64,000 nucleotides of DNA from Thamnaconus septentrionalis (taxonomy: Eukaryota; Chordata; Actinopteri; Tetraodontiformes; Monacanthidae): positions 4,164,405-4,228,404 of the forward strand of contig CM020512.1 in NCBI GenBank assembly GCA_009823395.1, written 5' to 3'. The notes under the pieces were generated by a model. That model was not told where the DNA came from. It made no database searches and was given only the letters and a program-made list of their open reading frames with translations. Within the stretch, counting starts at the first letter, position 1. Each line of letters starts with the position of its first letter. Shown here piece by piece: positions 60,634 to 64,000 of the stretch. Made by a program: the position numbers and the translations under genes.

Positions 60634-60717
60634 TGGAACTCACTGCCAGCTCGTGTCAGAAGCTGTCACAACTACACCACCTTTAATAAAGACCCTTTAG
60701 CAGTGGTGAATAACTAA
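60634..60717 (+). pseudogene. LINE reverse-transcriptase C-terminal fragment
   Basis: The plus strand reads WNSLPARVRSCHNYTTFNK before a TAA at 60715-60717. WNSLP..VR followed by TTFK is the hallmark of the extreme C-terminus of many fish LINE reverse transcriptase ORFs. Downstream A/T-rich sequence to about 60,970 may be its 3'UTR. No upstream RT core is present, so this is a 5'-truncated relic. Confidence 0.55.
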
Positions 60718-61109
60718 TCAGACCTGCTCTCATGAGTAATGTTCTTGTCTTTTCTATGTGAATTGGAAATAATTATGTTTGTAAGATAACTGCATGTTCT
60801 ATCTATTAGTCATACTCTATTGTGTAAATATAATGTATTGTTTCTATGTTTTTACACAACTGTTTTAGGACAACGGATTAAAATGAGCATTTATGCTAAC
60901 TCCGGCATATTTGCACTGATGCTTTTGCTGACATGTCAATTAATGTGCATTGTCCTAATCAAATAAATTTTTTTTTTTAAATGAGCGATTGACTTTCACT
61001 CAACAATACTGGAACTGTGACAGAAACGTCCAGAAACATCCTCAACTGTGTAAATCTCACAGTTGAGCTTAAAGTCAAAATGCACAAAGTAGAAGTCAGA
61101 CAGCATGTT

Positions 61110-63483
61110 TGTTCTGCTAATGCAAAGTTTGCACTTTTATTTGCCTCATTCACTAAACGGTTCAATGGTGCAAGATTACCATACACAGAATTAGGATATC
61201 CGCATGACACATCTATGCTATACAGCGAATGGGTTATAATTATTACAAATACAGTAAACATATTTACATTTTTAATTCAAGCTCCATACAACATAGATAT
61301 TTACAAAAGAAGTATGAAAATGAAACCAGTCAGACAAATAATGTACAGTGTAGATGTCACCGTTTGTTTTTCTCTCTGTGAACGAATCCCAATGGATATT
61401 CTTGTTGGAAGGGGGGGTGGGAGAGTGATCAGACATCACAGCTGGTTGTGGTTGTGTTTCGAAAGGAATCAACAGAAAAAGCAAAGTGTGGAGGTGAGGA
61501 AGGACACCAGCACAACAATGACATACTATATTATTTTAGATATCGCTAGCTACTTTGTATGATATTCCCTGATATTAGAAGAAAATAAAATGAGTAGAAA
61601 CCACCCTTATTTTGTTAGAAATAAAGTGACGGGCTAGTATGAGCAGTGGGTTAATAATCTTAAAAATCAAACTTCCACTCAAACCACACTCCCTGATCAG
61701 AAGCGGTGGGTTACATTTCACTTCCCTCTTTTGGAAATTCCTTTTTTTCCTCTTATCTCTCTTTTATTTTATTTTTTTTTTACATAACGAGCAAACAAAT
61801 GTCTTCATTGTACATTCAACCCTCCCCCGGCGCAGGCTGGAGGAGGCTACCGCGACATCATTTGGCTGAGAGTCTGAGATGAACAACTGAACCGCACAGA
61901 CTTTATTCGATCAGTTAGTTGAACCCTTTTATTGATATGTGCAAAGAGCTGCAAACTAATATATACATTGCAAACAATAAATACACAGTCCCAAATGATA
62001 TACATCTGAAAACTAGTCGCTGATGTGAAAATGTTTGCTCTAGCAGGCCTGCACCTGCGAGGCACATTGCACTTTGAGCCTTTTTCAGTGCATAGACTTT
62101 TTTTTTTTTGCCCCTCCCACTTTTATATATTGAATGCGTGGGGTTGGTTGACAGGTATATCATTTCCGCAGGGTTTTAACACCTCTGACCTGAAGGGTTG
62201 GCTGATCCCAGGGCAGCGACGCCCTGCTACACTGGTAATCCTCTCTCGCAGCAGCAAACCATTAAGATACGTCACCAATCAAACCACCAATACTTGCAAA
62301 AGGTGGCGGTTGCCTCTGTTTCGCCAAACTCACCCATAATGCCCGCTCTTTTTTTTTATGACGCAGTGGGACTGCTGCTGGTTGGCTGGCCAGAGCTTTC
62401 AACGCCCGTCTGCACACAACACATTTGCACCACTCGCAGCGACAGAGGCACCGAGGAACGTTAGAATTGACCTAATTTAGCAGCTGTAGAGCAATGTCCA
62501 GAGCAAATATTTTCATCGTTCACACCGGAAAATAAAAACTTTGAGTGTATGTTGTCCCTTTAATATCTCTCCTTTGTCCCTCTCTGGCACTTTCTCAGAA
62601 AGAGCTGTCCAGTGAAGAAGCCTTCATGCGTGCCCTTTCGTCACTCAGAAATCGTCCTGACTTGACGTGCGCCACCAACATGTGTCTTGCTATAGAAAAT
62701 GTGCTAATGTGCAAAATTAAACACCAGTTAAGTTAGTTAGAAATAAGGAGATAAATGACCTCTGTTGCATTTCATATAAAAAACTTCTCTGTGGAATGAT
62801 AAAAGCATAATAGGGAAAAGGACAATGAACAATGTTAATAATTTAAAAAAGGAAAAAGGAGAAAAACAACTGTAAAAACCCACGAGGTGTTATATGAATC
62901 AAGATAAGAAAAAAAAAAAAAAAAAAAAGGTCCAACGATCGCTTCGCAGAGCATGAAGTACTTCAGTATCTCGACAGCAATGTAGCTGCTCTACAGGGTC
63001 AGGCTAGCAGTTAGCCGCCTCAGCAACAAATACTGGTGTCAGGCTGAAGAACGGCAACTTCCTCCTCAATGCACTTTCTCCCTGCCCCCTCAACGTGTTG
63101 CGTCAGCGCTTGGAAATTTGTTACAGCACACGGGAAACATAACACTGAGCTGTTTAGGCTTGGCGGAGCAGAGAAAGAATGCCCTGACTGAAGGTCAATC
63201 GTGGTGTTGATCCCAGAACAGATAGCGGGCAGGCACACATCCTGTTCGTCACGTTTGTCTTCGTCTCTTTACAATCCAGTTTGCTTTGTTTTGACGGACA
63301 AGTGCGGCAAGGGCAGGTGCGTGTTGCTTTCGGTGGTAGTCGGATGTGGCTGATGCACGAGGGGCGGGGGGGTGGGGGTGGGGGTTCAGGGGGGTCTACG
63401 CATCACATAAAAGGAAGATGAGAGTCGGCCTGAGGTGGGACAAATTTTGGGAGACGGGGGGAGCCAGAGGCTGCGGCCTTCTC
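61110..63483 (-). other. Probable long 3'UTR of the minus-strand gene at the right edge
   Basis: This stretch is A/T-rich with T-runs and CA/GT-poor unique sequence. It holds AATAAA hexamers on the minus strand (plus TTTATT at 61912-61917, 61928-61933 and 61136-61141). No coding frame is recognised. It also holds an A-tract at 62910-62928 and a G-rich stretch at 63359-63397. The reading as 3'UTR depends on the putative terminal exon at 63523. A 181-codon open frame on the plus strand (61017-61562) overlaps the distal part and is unexplained. Confidence 0.3.
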
Positions 63484-63523
63484 TCACAAATTCATTAGCA
63501 GCAGTCGGACTTGGTCGGCCTTG
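63484..63523 (-). CDS. Putative terminal exon of an unidentified minus-strand gene (partial)
   Basis: A pyrimidine-rich tract ending CCCGACAG forms a plausible splice acceptor on the minus strand, with the exon beginning at 63523. Two frames close quickly. One ends RPTKSDCC with TAA at 63495-63497, a double-cysteine end like that of prenylated small GTPases. The other ends KADQVRLLLMNL with TGA at 63484-63486. The rest of the gene would lie beyond the right edge. Human order (KIF1B upstream of PGD on the same strand) makes kif1b a candidate, but I do not recognise either ending. Confidence 0.3.
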
Positions 63524-64000
63524 CTGTCGGGAGCGCACAGTAAGGAGAAGTGTCACGTGAATTTCCTTGTTTATTCAAATCATGGCTATTCCCATTTAAT
63601 GAGATTTCTTTTTTAAATCATTTTACTAGCAAACCTGTTCTCAACCTAATGGCTGCTGCGGTTCCTTAGTGGGCATATTATTATTTAAAAAAAACAAAAC
63701 AACAAAAGAGAAAAGAAATAAAGAATAAAAATCTTCCCTGGAGACAGATAACACTGATAGACGAGAGTTGTTTTTTGTTTTTTTGTTTTTTTTCTCAACA
63801 TGATTGGCAAACTTAAACTTAGCGGCCGGAAGGAAGGAACAGTTTCCGAAGAGTCGTGCACACACAAGTAGACTATTACGACATGCTACTAGTTAGGGAG
63901 TCGAGGGATTACGAGAAAGCAGAACGGAATTGGACCCAAACATCGTCGAACGAAACACAAAAAGCTTTTGGAGTGGGGCCGGGGGGGGTGCGAGGGTCGG

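Overview
The window is ordinary nuclear DNA of a vertebrate, most likely a ray-finned (teleost) fish. Genes are split by short GT-AG introns, there are many CA/GT microsatellites, and hAT, LINE and Ty3/gypsy remnants of the kind common in fish are present. There are no operons, no CRISPR arrays and no prokaryotic features. Species cannot be told from the sequence.

Positions 1 to about 37,000 hold no gene that I can support. The stretch is rich in TAAT-containing, repeat-poor blocks separated by microsatellites and GC-rich patches, which is the look of a developmental-gene regulatory desert. In human the order CASZ1 - C1orf127/CIROZ - TARDBP is known. Because ciroz and tardbp lie immediately to the right here, the desert is most simply the upstream or 5' intronic landscape of casz1, lying off the left edge. 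That is inference. A 481-bp hAT-type element with a perfect 8-bp target duplication sits at 1,047-1,527.

From about 37,000 to 40,400 there is a repeat-rich transition: a decayed Ty3/gypsy integrase end, a hAT terminus, a (GT)52 tract and several CTCF-like motifs. Then come three recognisable genes. ciroz (minus, 40,675-44,322) is a secreted ZP-N-type protein of the left-right organizer, rebuilt here from 12 small exons including one of 39 nt. tardbp (plus, 46,189-48,072) is TDP-43, in five coding exons plus an intron in the 3'UTR. pgd (minus, 53,064-59,700) is 6-phosphogluconate dehydrogenase, in 13 coding exons that give 484 residues. ciroz and tardbp are divergent; tardbp and pgd are convergent. 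A hAT fragment with an intact BED finger lies in a pgd intron. The right end (about 61,100-63,523) looks like the 3'UTR and terminal exon of another minus-strand gene. By human gene order (KIF1B next to PGD, same strand) kif1b is a candidate, but I do not recognise the protein end.

The genes do not form one pathway; they are a conserved neighbourhood. The points most worth checking are the broken-looking splice junction inside the ZP-N domain of ciroz, the autoregulation-type 3'UTR intron and shortened C-terminal helix of TDP-43, the tandem splice donor in pgd, the sense-oriented BED-finger ORF in pgd, and the CTCF-like motifs around the desert/gene boundary.
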